Shown: piece by piece, positions 21,645 to 33,365 of the stretch
Layout of the letters: every line of letters starts with the position of its first letter
Numbering within the stretch: the stretch's first letter is position 1
Origin: Loripinus fragilis
Lineage: Eukaryota; Mollusca; Bivalvia; Lucinida; Lucinidae
Direction: 5' to 3'
DNA: 64,000 bases
Assembly (NCBI GenBank): GCA_964019695.1
Contig: OZ026524.1
Location: 22,527,656-22,591,655, forward strand
Translations under genes and position numbers: made by a program
Notes under the pieces: generated by a model
The model's input: the letters and a program-made list of their open reading frames with translations, nothing else
Told to the model about the DNA's origin: nothing
Databases searched by the model: none

Positions 21645-22100
21645 GTTTGTTTATTTTGCATGGTAATTCGGTGGTCACTTACAGGCCAACGCTATGTAGA
21701 TGAAGTCCTTCCCCAACATGTCGTGCAAATTTATCAGATTGTTAGTTCTTTCAGCAAGACAATTCCAGCACACCTGCAATATGGCAAGGAACTGTTTGCA
21801 GGCTGGTCATGTCATACCCACTTGACTGGCCTTCCGGGTCCTGATCCATCTCCGATCGGCCGCCCCTGGGATATTCTAGGCCAGCAGATACATGATCGTA
21901 TCCCATACCAGCTGCCACATTTCCCGAATTCAAACACTAGCTGGTTTAATAATGGCAATGTATTCCACAAGGGGAGGGGGTACAACAACAGTTTTCTATT
22001 AAGCATGCCCAAAAGTCTCATAGAATGCATTAATAAAGGTGGTGGTCATACAAGGTATGACTTGCAATATATACTGAGCGAAACTTCTAAGCCGATACTC
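21645..22100 (+). pseudogene. Tc1-like transposase, C-terminal remnant
   Basis: The translation SLTGQRYVDEVLPQHVV matches the stretch before the second catalytic Asp in Tc1-type transposases. Further on, LPGPDPSPIGRPWDILGQQI corresponds to the family's WP..SPDLSPIEH.WD.L motif, and SMPKSLIECINKGGGHTRY to its C-terminal end. Within the first part the QDNA.PH region is scrambled and the catalytic Glu position (IEH) reads IGR, so it is inactive. The frame is open for 160 codons from 21660, but the family homology needs frame changes. The N-terminal half and inverted ends were not found. It lies in intron 1. Confidence 0.82.
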
Positions 22101-22144
22101 GATATTTTCTCATATATCTTAACATATATGATACATACATGACT

Positions 22145-23690
22145 ACAATTTACACTCAATATGTAAAATCTGTGAAACAGAACCTGTCAAAATTTCTTTT
22201 TCATAAATTGAAATTAGCATGCTCAATTGATATACTGTATAAAGGCACCATCACATTTCATTTTCACACAAAAGCTTAACTTTGAACTCATCCCTTAAAA
22301 CCGAGTATTCCTAGACCTCAAGTGAAAAACACCAACTTTATGGTGTTATAAATGGACATTATAGAACATTTTTGGGTTTCGATTTTATTAAGTAGGAATT
22401 TAAGGTAATCCACAATGTTCCTATAGAAGCCCATATGACATTAAACAACACAAGAATGCTTTATGGAAATGACATGTTTTTGGCCACAATATCATTGAAA
22501 CTTTCTGGTGCTGTAAATGGACATTATTGAAAACTGTCGTGCTTATTTGGTAACGAAGTAGCACTTTTCATGCAATTCAGTTCTCCTATTGAGGCCCATA
22601 TGGCCTAAAAGAACACAGAAATGTGTTGATGGTGATGAAAATGTTTTTGTCTACAAAATTGTTGAAACATCCGTCACCCATTAACCGTGTACTGGACTTC
22701 AATCTCGACACTTCCGACGTTCTAATGCAGCATTTGTGCATCACCGCACCAAAGTATGGTGGACTATACAGGACATTTTATGACATACGTAATACTCAGT
22801 TTTTGTCGATTTTTCTCGTCATATCAGTGCAAAAATGAATCATGACCGACAGATTGTTGTGTAAACTTTCAGCTCTGTTAAAACATGTCAAACTTTATGA
22901 TAAATTATGAAATCAGTCTCAGCGATGCCCCATTTTCGATTGAACCCAAAGCCCGACCTATCTATTTTATACTCATCAACCCAAGCGTTGGCATTTTTGT
23001 GATGAAATAAGGGATAATTGTCGATGGAAATACGAGTTTGCACAAGGCGAAAAACATTTAGCATCGTGTTCCACGAGCAAAACCGGTATTAGTACTAATT
23101 TGTTACGCATAAACGAACATCCTTATTGAATCAAACTTTGTTATGTTCAATGAACGGATACATGTGTCCAAATATACTGTGTCAAATATCATTTCAAACT
23201 GTTTAATAATAAATGGGCTATCTAGGAAAGAATGTGTTTTGTTAACTGGCGATTTAGAAGTTTCGTTCAGTATATAATAACATGTTCATGTCTGTATTTA
23301 TTTTCAACAAGGCTAGTGAATTGGGGTGGCCTTCTTTTTATTACCATGAGCATATTATATTGACTAAACATATCAATGAAGTTGTTTTATGCTCAACTGA
23401 GCACGAAATTTATCTTGCTCATAAATGTAAAAATGCTAACAATTGTTGGCATGTTAACATTTATTAGAATGATAAATAAAATATTTGAGCATTTCAAAGT
23501 AGGAAGAGTCTTTATTTTTCAACAACATTACAGTTCTTATGAGCAGTTGAAATTGCATAAACCCCCTTGACGAAAATTTCTTGATCCGCACATGTACACA
23601 TTCTGACAGTAATATATTGGAGGTTAACAATTAGAATACTTATTGCATGCTTTTTATTTATAACAAGATTACGTTTGATGTATTGTTATA
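22145..23690. other. Intron 1 sequence, no gene
   Basis: Non-coding. A two-copy diverged tandem repeat of ~165 bp lies near 22330-22660 (AAATGGACATTAT..AAA and GCCCATATG.C.TAAA phrases repeat). Nothing else recognised. Confidence 0.5.
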
Positions 23691-23693
23691 AAT

Positions 23694-23905
23694 TCAGTAA
23701 AACCTGTCTAAATCGGCCACTATCATAAGACAATAAAAATGGTTTTCAAGACCAATTTTTGCCAAATGTATGTCAAAAGTATTGCAGAGACTCCAAGGGG
23801 AGCATTCTATAATACTTTTGACCTTCTTTATGCTACCATTTGTCATTAAGATCTTTTTTTGCCTATTTTTGGTGGCCACTTAAGACAGGTTTTACTATAC
23901 TGCAA
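23694..23905. mobile_element. MITE with TAAAACCTGTCT inverted ends
   Basis: The left end reads CAGTAAAACCTGTCTAA..CGGCCAC; the right end GTGGCCACTTAAGACAGGTTTTACTAT is its complement. About 210 bp, non-coding. It ends about 80 bp before exon 2. Confidence 0.8.
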
Positions 23906-23983
23906 GCAAAGCTGATAAAATTAAGCATCAGCGACAACATTGTTGTCATAATGCAGTACGTTTCATTCTATTTCTATAACTAG

Positions 23984-24146
23984 GCTGACTGGATACTCAT
24001 AAGACTATCTCTCATGCATGAACAGACGTCTTTTTTCCCTGACCCAATCAAAGCAAGGTATATAAGGATCTACTCATTTTATGATTATGGACACGAAGAA
24101 CATATTCGCTGGCACAGCTTTGAATTGATTGGATGTTTAAAGCAAG
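23984..24146 (+). CDS. Discoidin/CUB protein gene, exon 2: end of F5/8 type C domain
   Basis: The acceptor CTATAACTAG precedes it and the donor is AAGCAAG|GTATTA. Entering in phase 0 and leaving in phase 1, its 54 codons stay in frame with both neighbours. PIKARYIRIYSF is the conserved ARY(I/V)R(I/F) strand of F5/8 type C domains, and HSFELIGC is the closing E.YGC motif with its cysteine. It completes the ~150-residue domain started in the previous exon. The run FELIGC followed by a short linker is the standard end, so the boundary is well supported. Protein role beyond binding cannot be told. Confidence 0.88.
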
Positions 24147-25098
24147 GTATTATTTAACCCCTTCTATATTAATTGATGCTCACGTTGTTAGATAAAAATA
24201 GGTTTAAGATGCTGCATTACAAGCAGTATACAAGACACGTTTTATGTTTATTTATAAAAAAAACTGAATTTCTTTTTTGCTGTATACTTTTTTGATTCTT
24301 ATAAGAAACGGCTGACTTTATGGTATGGCCAAATAGACAAAATGGCAAATTAAATCAGAGCCATGACACAGAGCCATAAAATACATATCAATCCTCCTTT
24401 TAGTGATTTTAAGAGCTAACATGGGTGTATTTGTCTTGAAAACGCGTATTTAATTAGTCAATTTTTTATGCATTGAGAGGAACATTCAGTCTATTATTCA
24501 ATTGCAAACCAGCCTCTAGGAGCCTGGTATTGCTTGACAACTGGGCCTTATAAGTTGTTCCCTACAAGAGCCCAGATGGGTATTCCATTATAAAGTATAT
24601 CCTGGAAGAAATGTAAAAAACGAAAACCCATAATTCACAGCTGACTCAAGTTATCAGACATGTTAAATATACATAAACAAAGAAACCCAATAGCTATCAT
24701 CTGAAATCATGTGCATAAATAAATTCTTGGAAAAAACCTTAATACTGTTTGCATTTTAAACCCATTCCGTTCCAGCCATCAGCATTGCTTTTAAATTATC
24801 AGTCTGTCAGAACCGCTGATTTTCTTGCAAATTACGGATTAGTATTAAGTTTTACTTTATTACAATAAAAGAAAAAAGTTTGAGGTGTATATTTTCTTTA
24901 ATCTCTCAGTATACATTTATGGCCAAATTTTAATATCAAATGAAACAGATGCATGTTTATGGACTAATTCCATAGACTTAGTCATGCAAGGCATTTATTT
25001 TGCTTTGCACATATGCAGTATAGTATCTGAAAATGCTTTCATCTGAGCTTGTTTAAGTTTATTTTATGTTGTTTATGAATATCTGATCCCCTCAACAG
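24147..25098. other. Intron 2, no recognisable content
   Basis: 952 bp of AT-rich sequence with no exon and no repeat family that I recognise elsewhere in the window. It ends with the acceptor CCCCTCAACAG. Confidence 0.55.
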
Positions 25099-25386
25099 GT
25101 GGTAAAAATATGCAGTGCAGGGAAAATGACACAGCTGACTGGTTTAACATAACAGCTGGTGACATTCAAGTCAATTATTTGTACAAGCAGCCAAGAGGTA
25201 GTCTGAATACTACAGCTTACGGTGAATGCCTTTACCGCCCTTACCTCTGGCAAGAGGAGCTAGATACGTGCGCTGTTATTTTAAAGGAAAACGGATGTCT
25301 GTGGTACGAATCATCGTCTACATACAGCTACAGTGGACTGAGTGCTTCTTCTGAAGTTACAGCAATGCTAAAATTATGTCCAGCAG
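25099..25386 (+). CDS. Discoidin/CUB protein gene, exon 3: unidentified cysteine-bearing module
   Basis: A 288-bp exon with phase 1 at both ends, the mark of a self-contained shuffled extracellular module. About 96 residues begin GGKNMQCREND and end LKLCPAG, with five cysteines (QCRE, GECL, DTCA, NGCL, KLCP) and N-glycosylation sequons (WFNITAG, SLNTTAY). Acceptor CTCAACAG, donor CCAGCAG|GTAAAT. The spacing GEC-x11-DTC-x7-NGC is faintly like PAN/apple domains, but I would not assign it. It sits between the discoidin and the first CUB-like domain. The reading frame is confirmed by phase continuity on both sides. Confidence 0.85.
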
Positions 25387-25427
25387 GTAAATACAGTATA
25401 CATGATGCTTGAACCGTAAAATATTTT

Positions 25428-25666
25428 TGAGCCGTGACACGTGATTTCCAACAATGTGGCGTTTTGACAAGTGTAGCCTCATACGAGCCTGTGCAGCCTC
25501 CCTTTAAGCTTAGAAGCTCCAAATAATGTTCAATCAATAGCTTAACACTCATAGAATATTCAAGCGACTAGCAATGACTCTGATCAGACTGCGCATATGC
25601 GCAGGCGGATCTGAGGCTTTGCTGGTCGCACATACCACATTGTTGGAAATCTCATGTCACGGCTCA
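25428..25666. mobile_element. MITE with GAGCCGTGAC inverted ends and inner hairpin
   Basis: Terminal inverted repeats of ~30 bp: TGAGCCGTGACA..TGATTTCCAACAATGTGG and its complement. The centre (25561-25627) is a separate hairpin with GCGACTAGCAA...TTGCTGGTCGC arms around GCGCATATGCGC. It starts 42 bp after the exon 3 donor. Confidence 0.82.
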
Positions 25667-25984
25667 TATATATATTTTTTTATCATGTTGTATGTTTGTC
25701 AACTGTTTTTGTATGCTGTTGTAGATAGGTCCCTGGGTCACTACATAAATAATTGATATAAATAGCTGTTTTCAATTAAAAATTTGACTAGGAATCCGCA
25801 ATTAAAGATAACAGTCGGACACAAGGATGCCAAAAGTCTAGAGACGTACTAGACCACTTACAAACAAAGGCACTCACATAAAACAAGACCTGGAAAGAAA
25901 CAAACATTTAGTTTACATGGCTTTAACCAAAGAGTTGTCAAGCTAGAGCGGAAACCTGGACTAAATCGCTAAATTGAACTTAAA

Positions 25985-26450
25985 ACAAAGTAAGTATGGG
26001 TTCACAGATCAGGAATCGATGCAATCAAGTACCAAACCTGACCCAGGATACCAATGGGAAAGTGACAAACGCACAGTTGTACACCACAAACGAGAGTCAA
26101 GAGGTCAGCCCTTTCCCAGCAGGTGACCACAAGACACAAATAAACAGACACACACAAAGGCATAACAAACACAAGACAGAAAAAACATAAAAGATCCACA
26201 AAAGAAGTACCGCCTTGGAACGGTCAGTAAAATAATTTACTGGAGGGCTCAGCCCGCTTTCACGACACCAACCTCACCCTTAATTGAGATATAGATCAAG
26301 ACACATAAATATTTGGTTTGCATGAACGACCCATAAAGCCTCAACACCCAATGAGAAAAAGCAACAACAGAAAGTTCACATCAACAGATATAGAGGTGCC
26401 TACACATTCAGGGGCGAAACCAGAGACTGGTTAGCTACTGAAACTAGTTA
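25985..26450 (-). mobile_element. 3'-end fragment of retroelement family R1
   Basis: It has the block CACCTGACCCAGGATACCAA.. also at 944 and 46805, then CCGCCTTGGAACGGTCAGTA, then a stretch shared with 47085-47145 (GATCAAGACACATA.ATATTTGG). Antisense to the host gene, in intron 3. No coding part retained. Confidence 0.72.
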
Positions 26451-26615
26451 GAACATTTGGATGTTGCGGATAGTAAGAGTTATTCTAACAGTAACATATG
26501 CTTCTCTACCCAGACTGTCACTTGGGGGCTATGCATTGTTTGCATTGAAATCCACACAAATAATCGTCAAATGACGTTATTTTTAATTAAAGTGACGTCA
26601 GCGTGTAGGTCGCAT

Positions 26616-26876
26616 CTCAGCATGCGCGGATCCAGAGGGCGACAGGGGTCCGGACACCCCTGAAAAATCACAAAAATATAGAGTTTTCTAGCAATATTGG
26701 TCCGAAAATCATAAAACTGCCAAACCGGCCATCATCGGCATGCATCGGTTGTGATGGCGGGCCATTGATGGCCCGCTTATAGTGGTATTTAGATCCTCCC
26801 CCCCCCCTCATCAACTAAAAAAAACGTTAAAGTTGTACCCACTCTGACAAAACTCTCTGGATCTGCGCATGCTCAG
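26616..26876. mobile_element. MITE with CTCAGCATGCGCGGATCCAGAG inverted ends
   Basis: The left end CAGCATGCGCGGATCCAGAG and the right end CTCTGGATCTGCGCATGCTC are inverted repeats. The interior has an embedded GGCGGGCCATTGATGGCCCGC hairpin related to the one at 6942-7013. 261 bp, non-coding, in intron 3. Confidence 0.8.
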
Positions 26877-27348
26877 GTTATTCAGGAATTTCTGGGATCT
26901 AGATAGGGTATCAAATGGCGAGCAAGAAAAAAATCTATAATTTGTGCCAGAATTGAAATATGAGAAATCAGTCCCTCGTGATCACATTTAGTCATCACTC
27001 TGCTCACCTTTTGATGGCTAATGGTGATCATCAGGATGGATACTTCTACCCCATCCTCACACACTTGATACATTTTTATATTCTTTTGATTTTAAGAAAT
27101 TGATAAAGAAGCGCTGAAATGACCAGTGAATTACGTAACGTAAGACATCTACAGCGTAACTAAGGAAGCCTATGTAATGACGTAACGTCAGAAGCATGCC
27201 ACTTCCGGTTAACGTCATCACACGCATCAATCATACTGTCCGAATATTAAGCTGAAATGCGGTTTTGTTGCTTCTATGCAACAAAATCAGGTTTTGTTTC
27301 GAATGGTATCACTCAATTCAGCAAGGTAAAGGTCATTGTGTTTTTCAG

Positions 27349-27560
27349 CACATCAAGCCTGGGATGATATACCGGTGTATCACATATATAGTGAAAAATT
27401 GGACAGAGAAGTCATTAAAGTTAATGAGCCTGGAGTTATTGTCAGTCCGGGGTATCCATATCACTACTCAAGTGGAGAGCTATTGCTTTGGGACGTCGAG
27501 TTTCACCAATCTGCATATATCCACCTTATCATACTTAACATCTCCATTAACCAGAAGCAG
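27349..27560 (+). CDS. Discoidin/CUB protein gene, exon 4: first half of CUB-like domain 1
   Basis: Acceptor TGTTTTTCAG; donor AAGCAG|GTATTT. It enters in phase 1 and leaves in phase 0. The translation includes EPGVIVSPGYPYHYSSGELL, the G.I.SP.YP..Y start of CUB domains, then WDVEFHQSAYIHLIILNISI, matching the W.I......I.L.F..F strands. The cysteine pair that usually brackets the YP..Y motif is missing, so this is a diverged CUB. Its second half lies 27.7 kb downstream; the phases fit exactly. A mariner insertion begins 88 bp after this exon. Confidence 0.86.
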
Positions 27561-27648
27561 GTATTTCATATCTATTCAGTCTAAATGTGTTTTTTGGCTT
27601 TAAGATATTTTGATATCAAAAGACCCACACCTAGTATATTCTATACTA

Positions 27649-28897
27649 TACCAGGTGTGATCAAAAAGTTCTCAGCCCGATAATGCCTTGGTGAGATTCA
27701 TTGAATTAAAATCTTTGTCAGTCGGTCAGTTAATCGTATTGAAGGACATTGGGAGTGTGAAAAGCATATGGCCATGTTTGGTTGCATATGTAAAGCACTT
27801 TTAAGAGAGGAGGGTGCGACATATTTGGAAAATAAAGAACCTTGAAATCAGAGCGGTTATCAATTATTTCTGTAAGAAAGGAATGCATCCCAAGGAAATT
27901 CATGAAGACTTCATGAAAACGCTTGGGAAGGAGTCTTCTTATAGCACATAGAAAAAAGAAGGGGGAGAGGGTGTTGAGGATGATGGACGGTCTGCACGCC
28001 CAAAAGATGCCTCCGCTGATGAACTTGTCAAGGTCGTGCACTCCCTGGTTATGTGTGATAGTAGGCGAGACCTGAAAGGTGGGCATAAGTTTTGGGGCAG
28101 TAAATCAATCCTCCAGTCAAAGGTTTTGGTAAGACAGGTGCCGCAAATATTGACCGTTGATCAAAAAAGGACTGGGCTAGATATTTCTAGGTATCTCCTG
28201 TCTCGCTATGAAGATGATCCCTGCGATTTTATCGAGCAAGATGAAACCAAAGACGAGACCTGGGTTCACCACTTTGACTCAGAGTCAAAACTGCAGAGCA
28301 AAAATGGAAGCACCCCGGCTCCCCTCTCCTAATTAATTTGAGTCGGTTCATTCAGCAGGGAAGTTGGTGGCCTCATCCTTTGGGATAGTAAAGGGGTAAT
28401 ATAATTGATTATCTTTAACAATATCGCACGATAAACAGTGCTTATTATGCAGGCAAGTTGTGGCGGTGGCTACGCCAGGAAATCCTAAGTGAGAGGCGAG
28501 GAAAACTAACTCGCGGTGTTCTTTTCTTGCAGGACATTGTCCCTGCCCACACGTCACAAGTTGCCATGACTGCTGCGACTGTATGCGGATTTGAAATCCT
28601 TCCTCATCCGCTATATTCTCCTGATATGACTCCTTCTGACTTCTCTCTGTTCCCAAAACTGAAATCCCATCTTTGTGGTACACAGTATGGAAGCAATGAA
28701 GGCCTCATAGAGGCAGTAAGCGTGTACTTGGGGGACCAGGAAAATGTCTTCTATTTTGAAGGGTTAAGAAGGCTTGAACAGAGATGGACTAAGTGCATTG
28801 CCCTGAAGGGAGATTAAATTGAAAAGTTATGGTCAAATTTTCATTCCCTGGTAGCCCGAAGTTCAAAGGGTCAAGAACTTTTTTATCATCCCTCGTA
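27649..28897 (+). mobile_element. Full-length, inactivated mariner (DD34D) transposon
   Basis: Terminal inverted repeats of ~30 bp (TACCAGGTGTGATCAAAAAG on the left; the right end is the complement of TACGAGGGATGATAAAAAAG) are flanked by TA on both sides, the mariner target duplication. The 1249-bp length is usual for the family. The transposase reads in broken frames: RAVINYFCKKGMHPKEIHED (helix-turn-helix part, from ~27850), VEDDGRSARPKDASADELVK, DISRYLLSRYEDDP, then DETWVHHFDSESK with the first catalytic Asp. Later come LQDIVPAHTSQ (second Asp) and SPDMTPSDF (third Asp), with 34 residues between the last two. Stops include TAG at ~27948 and the frame end at ~28332; a frameshifted stretch lies around 28070-28150. 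No active protein can be made. Same strand as the host gene, inside the giant intron. Confidence 0.93.
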
Positions 28898-28899
28898 TA

Positions 28900-31380
28900 T
28901 ACTAAGCAAAAAAGAAACGTCACTATGAATGTAATGCTTGTTTTTTCTGGACACCATTAAAAATTAGCTTTTTTTTCTTTTAGGGTGTAATAAAGACATG
29001 TATTGAAAGCATCAAAAATAAATAGCACAACAAAGTTTTCAAAAGTAAAGCTTCCAGACAAGTTTAAACTTTGCAGGGGTCAAAATGTTAAAAGGAAATT
29101 TCAAGATTCCCTTTATTTGCCTAAATTTTGCTGCAATGACTACACAACATTCTCTAGTCATTCTCAAAACACTTATTAAACACTTTTATCACAAAAACGT
29201 CAAAATAATTCCTTCAAATGCAAACTTCTGTCTCTGAAAGCCTTTGCTTGGAACATTGAACTTAAGTCCATTTAAGAATACTTACTTGGAATGCATTGAC
29301 GATCCCATAGAGGACGTAAAGTGGTGTTTTGCAGGCAATGGATCACTGTGGTTAAATCAATAAGCAGAGAAACATCATTTGAAGTTAGACCAATGATATT
29401 TTTAACTCAGAATTGAAAAAATCTCACCTAAATATTTAAGAAAAAACCCATAAAATATTTTATCTTTGATTCACTTGAACTGTGAATTAAATGTCATAAT
29501 GTTTTTACCGTTTTTAAGACATTACTATTCGTAAATTATAAAAGAAGTAAAAACTAATGTTGTTGCGCATGCACATTGCATGTGTCTCGCTGTTTGATAT
29601 TTTTTCAGTCGCTGTTTGATGTTTCTGCCATGAATAGTGGAAAAAGAAAATCGTTTTGTGTAAATGGCTGTTTAATACAAATGTATCTGCCAAGCAATAA
29701 GACCGCATATTTTTATTCTAAGGTATCTTTTTGAAGTTACAATTTTAGAGACAATGTGTGTGAAGTTTCTTTTTTGTTTATTATATAAACGAAATTGTTA
29801 TCTGAAACATATCTGGCCAACATTTAACCGCCTGTTTGAATGTTCTAAATCTGTGCCCTTTCCTCGTGATGCTTGGAGTTGGCCTGTGGTCTGTGATTGT
29901 GGCAAATTCTGGTCTCTAAAGGCGGTCACAGTTTAAAGTCTCATCCAACAGACGGATGCAGCCAGGGATCGAGCTCTGGACCCATGAGTGCAAGACGAGT
30001 GACTTAACAACTTCACCACGTCGGTTTATAAGATATCTGTCTCAAAGATACCATCTTGACCTGATGAAAAACTCTATCAAATATTACGGGTATGGCAGTT
30101 AAAAAGCGCACAAGTTGTTTCCTTTATATAATGTTCATTCAAGGTAGATAACTAAAATACGAAGCAAGTAAAAACAATCATGGCCGAATGCGATATATTG
30201 TCTTGACTTGATAAATACTGAACAAAAAAAGAAAGATGTTCTTCTATGATTATGTGAAAAAACATATAACAAGGCAGGGCCTATTTTTTCACGATGTGCA
30301 TTTTTCTCCTTACGGCTCATTTTTGTTGTTCTTACTTCAGATTTTATTCAATAGTACCACAATTCATTGATGCAATGACGATCTTTGAGCATGTCATCAA
30401 TAGACCAAGCCAAGGTGTGAAGATATTAAAAAAACAATGTAATTTTTAAAATGACACTTGCTGGATTAATTTCATAATCGGATTGTCTTAATGGACGTTA
30501 TCGACAGTGTTGAGAGAAAACCTGAGGTAGTTGTATGCTAACAACAAAGGCGCAGATCAGCCTGCACAGTCTGATCAGCACCTTTGATGTTCGCTCCCTG
30601 GAATTGAAATCAATAACTGTTTTGTTATATGACTTCTTAATCATGATTGAAAATGTTCTACTTTCTATTTTATTGCTGAATTCATTTTTAACCTAAGGAC
30701 TTTCTCACACGTTTTAGAAACTGCTATTCTTTGTAATTTGAAATGTATATAAATTCTCTGAATGTGGAATGTAAAATTTAATCATGAAATACTTTTTTAA
30801 CTTTCAAACAACGAAAAATAAACAAACCAAACAAAACAAAACTGTTAAAAATCAATAAAGTCTTTAATTGACATGTTGGGAGGTGAAACAGCGAACCATG
30901 TGAATTTCAGGCAGCCCATGCTAGTTTCATACTCATCATGCTTTTTTTAGCTCACCAGAGGATGATATTGCAGAAGTGTCAAAATTAACTTCTGAAAACT
31001 AGTGTGAGCTAGTTTTTATACTATATCAGCTTGTAGACCAGATAAGAAAAGTTTTCAGGTAGACATAAAGATTTATTAAGACAAATTTGGCCAATCAGGA
31101 GACAGGATTCTTTTCCGATTATATAACAATGTTTAATTTAAGAAAAATCTGTAAATCGAGCACCAATGCAGACAAACATTATGCATGTATTTATACATAT
31201 TGATGTTTCTAAGTAGAACGTTGTTGATTCCATACTGTTCTGTAATCTAAACAAAGTAGTTGGATCGAAACGGAAGGTAATCCAAAAAAATTATCTGTAC
31301 TTCCGTTTAGTCAGAAAAGCTATTTAGCGATGCTGGCTGTTGTAAACAATATTTATCTTAAACAGACTGATCTGAGTCGT
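28900..31380. other. Giant intron sequence, mostly unassigned
   Basis: No exon seen. It contains a SINE (29880-30030, listed separately), a GCGCAGATCAGCCTG...GTCTGATCAGC hairpin near 30548-30590 related to those at 25561 and 61785, and an AGCTCACCAGAG motif near 30952 of a common mollusc repeat type. Confidence 0.5.
29880..30030 (-). mobile_element. tRNA-derived SINE (family S3), partial
   Basis: On the minus strand: GTCACTCGTCTTGCACTC, GAGCTCGATCCCTGG (B box) and TCTGTTGGATGAGACTTTAA, as in the copies at 8737-8975 and 42515-42730. Diverged and shortened; no clear target duplication. Confidence 0.7.
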
Positions 31381-31384
31381 TAGT

Positions 31385-31770
31385 GTTAGGCCCATACTAC
31401 ATCATGGACTTCCATGGCCACCGAGATGTATGGAGGGATGCGGTGGGATACATGCCAATCCTTCCTGCCATTTGTTTTCCTCTCATTGGAAAACGGTCAG
31501 AAAAGGTGCGACCTCTACTATGCTGTGGCCTGTTGCTACTAGAATGTGGGGATAATGTAAGAGACTGTGTAGTAATGTGGAAGAAGGTGGAATGGATTTG
31601 TTCATCTGCACACCTACATCACCATAGACTTGTTGTATTATAGGGCAGGGCAATGATGCTTATAGAGGATATTTGTGGTAAACTGAAAAACAATAGTTGG
31701 GCAAGGCTGACTAGAAACTCACACAAAACCTATTACTCAAGGTTAAAGACTAAAACAAGAAACTGGCCAC
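31385..31770 (+). mobile_element. Dispersed repeat, R1-related 3' region (sense)
   Basis: The stretch around 31520-31690 (CTATGCTGTGGCC, TGTGGAAGAAGGTGGAATGG, AGGGCAGGGCAATGATGCTT) is the inverted counterpart of 52415-52625, which adjoins an R1 copy. It is therefore part of the same retroelement family or of a repeat that travels with it. No intact coding sequence; a frame of 86 codons here is not protein-like. Confidence 0.6.
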
Positions 31771-32820
31771 GCCTTATTCCGTATTATCCTCTGAAAGTGC
31801 AATTTGCTTTGGTCTTTGAGGCCAGCAGGGGTTTTTATTCATATTATTTTGTGGCGTCACCACCCAGGAAATATTGATCTTTTTACGTTAAATAGTCGAA
31901 GGTTTCCTTCAGTTGAACAAAAAGGCCCCTCGAATATCCTCGCATTAGGTATTATCCAATATATGCTCCCCTATATTCAACCATATGGGTGGTAAGATAA
32001 TGTCCAAATCATATGAATATAGGCCATAGATTATATTGACATTTATTAATTAACTACTCAATATACAGCACTTATACAGCGAAATGCGTTGGTGTCATAA
32101 TTGTGACGTTTCTACTTTCATAAAGTCTATATTTGATTTTACCTCAGACCTATACGGTTACCTTGGGCTGTATGGACTTCACCTTGGACTATATGGACTT
32201 CACCTTGGACTATATGGATTTCACCTTGGACGATACATAAATCCGTGCATCTGATTAGTCAGAAGCTCAGTCAGCTCAGTCACGTGAGATCGCTCTTTAT
32301 GAGTTGGGGAAATTTTGACTTGGGAACGTTTCAACTGTAAATCAAGGGACATTATCAGATTATTAGCTTCATTGTTGCATAATATTTTGGAATTCACAGA
32401 GCCTATTCTGGTCTTATTCTAATGTCGACCTTCTCGTCTACAGTATAATTTATAATTAGTTTAATCAATTTATAAATTACCAAGGATATTTTTGATTACA
32501 GTCTAGCGACAAAAATACTTCTAAAATATAGCTTTTAAATTGATATGCATACATACTAGAGGACTTTGAAAACGCATCACTATATTTTTGCACTTTTCTT
32601 GCAAACCGTATATGCGATTGAAAAGTTACTCGCAAGTCGCAAGTTTTAATGTTCAGCCCAGAATTGGTATGAATCAGTCGTTAATTTGTCTGCACTATCA
32701 CGCGACGCTGCCGGTGACGTCGCGTGGTACATACAGCATCCAGCACCTTTCTGCACAATTAATTGAACCTTTTAGATTATTTTATGTTTTAACTGTGTCG
32801 TGTATGATTCCTACGGTGGT
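31771..32820. other. Giant intron sequence, unassigned
   Basis: A ~100-bp block at 31960-32060 (GTCCAAATCATATGA, GCATAGATTATATTGACATTTATT-like) recurs at 43165-43255. Near 32150-32230 a ~25-bp phrase CACCTTGGACTATATGGA repeats about four times. No exon supported. Confidence 0.5.
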
Positions 32821-33365
32821 ATGTTTAGGACATTCATTTAGAAATAGATATTCCGTGTGCACAATTTAATAACCTGTACAGACGAAATAATAATCCGCAC
32901 AAAAGGAATAATTATCCATGCAAACAGAGTAATAATTCGTGCAAACGGAATAATATTCCATGCAAAAGGAATATGAATCCATGCAAATGGAATAATAATT
33001 TGTGCAAACGGATTATCAATCCATGCAAACGGAATAATAATTCGTGCAAACAGAATAATTATCCATGCAAACGGAATAATAATCCATGCGAACGGAATAA
33101 TAATTCGTTCAAACGGAATAATAATCCATGCTAATAGAATAATAATTCGTGCAAACGGAATAATAATTTGTGCAAATGGAATAATAATCCATGCTAACGG
33201 AATAATAATTCGTGCGCACAAATTAACAATTCAATAAAACGAAATAGAAATCTAAGAGCTCGATTTAATAAATTAGAAGCTCGAAATAATAATCTGTTAG
33301 TAAGGGTTATTATTCTATGTGCACGAATAGAACAAAAGTTCTGCAAGTTGGATTTTAATAGCTCA

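Noticed and set aside
32838..33221. 127-residue isoleucine-rich open frame on the minus strand with a regular I-I-I-P-F-A pattern
   Set aside because: It is the translation of the ~22-bp tandem array; the periodicity follows the DNA unit, with no independent sign of coding.
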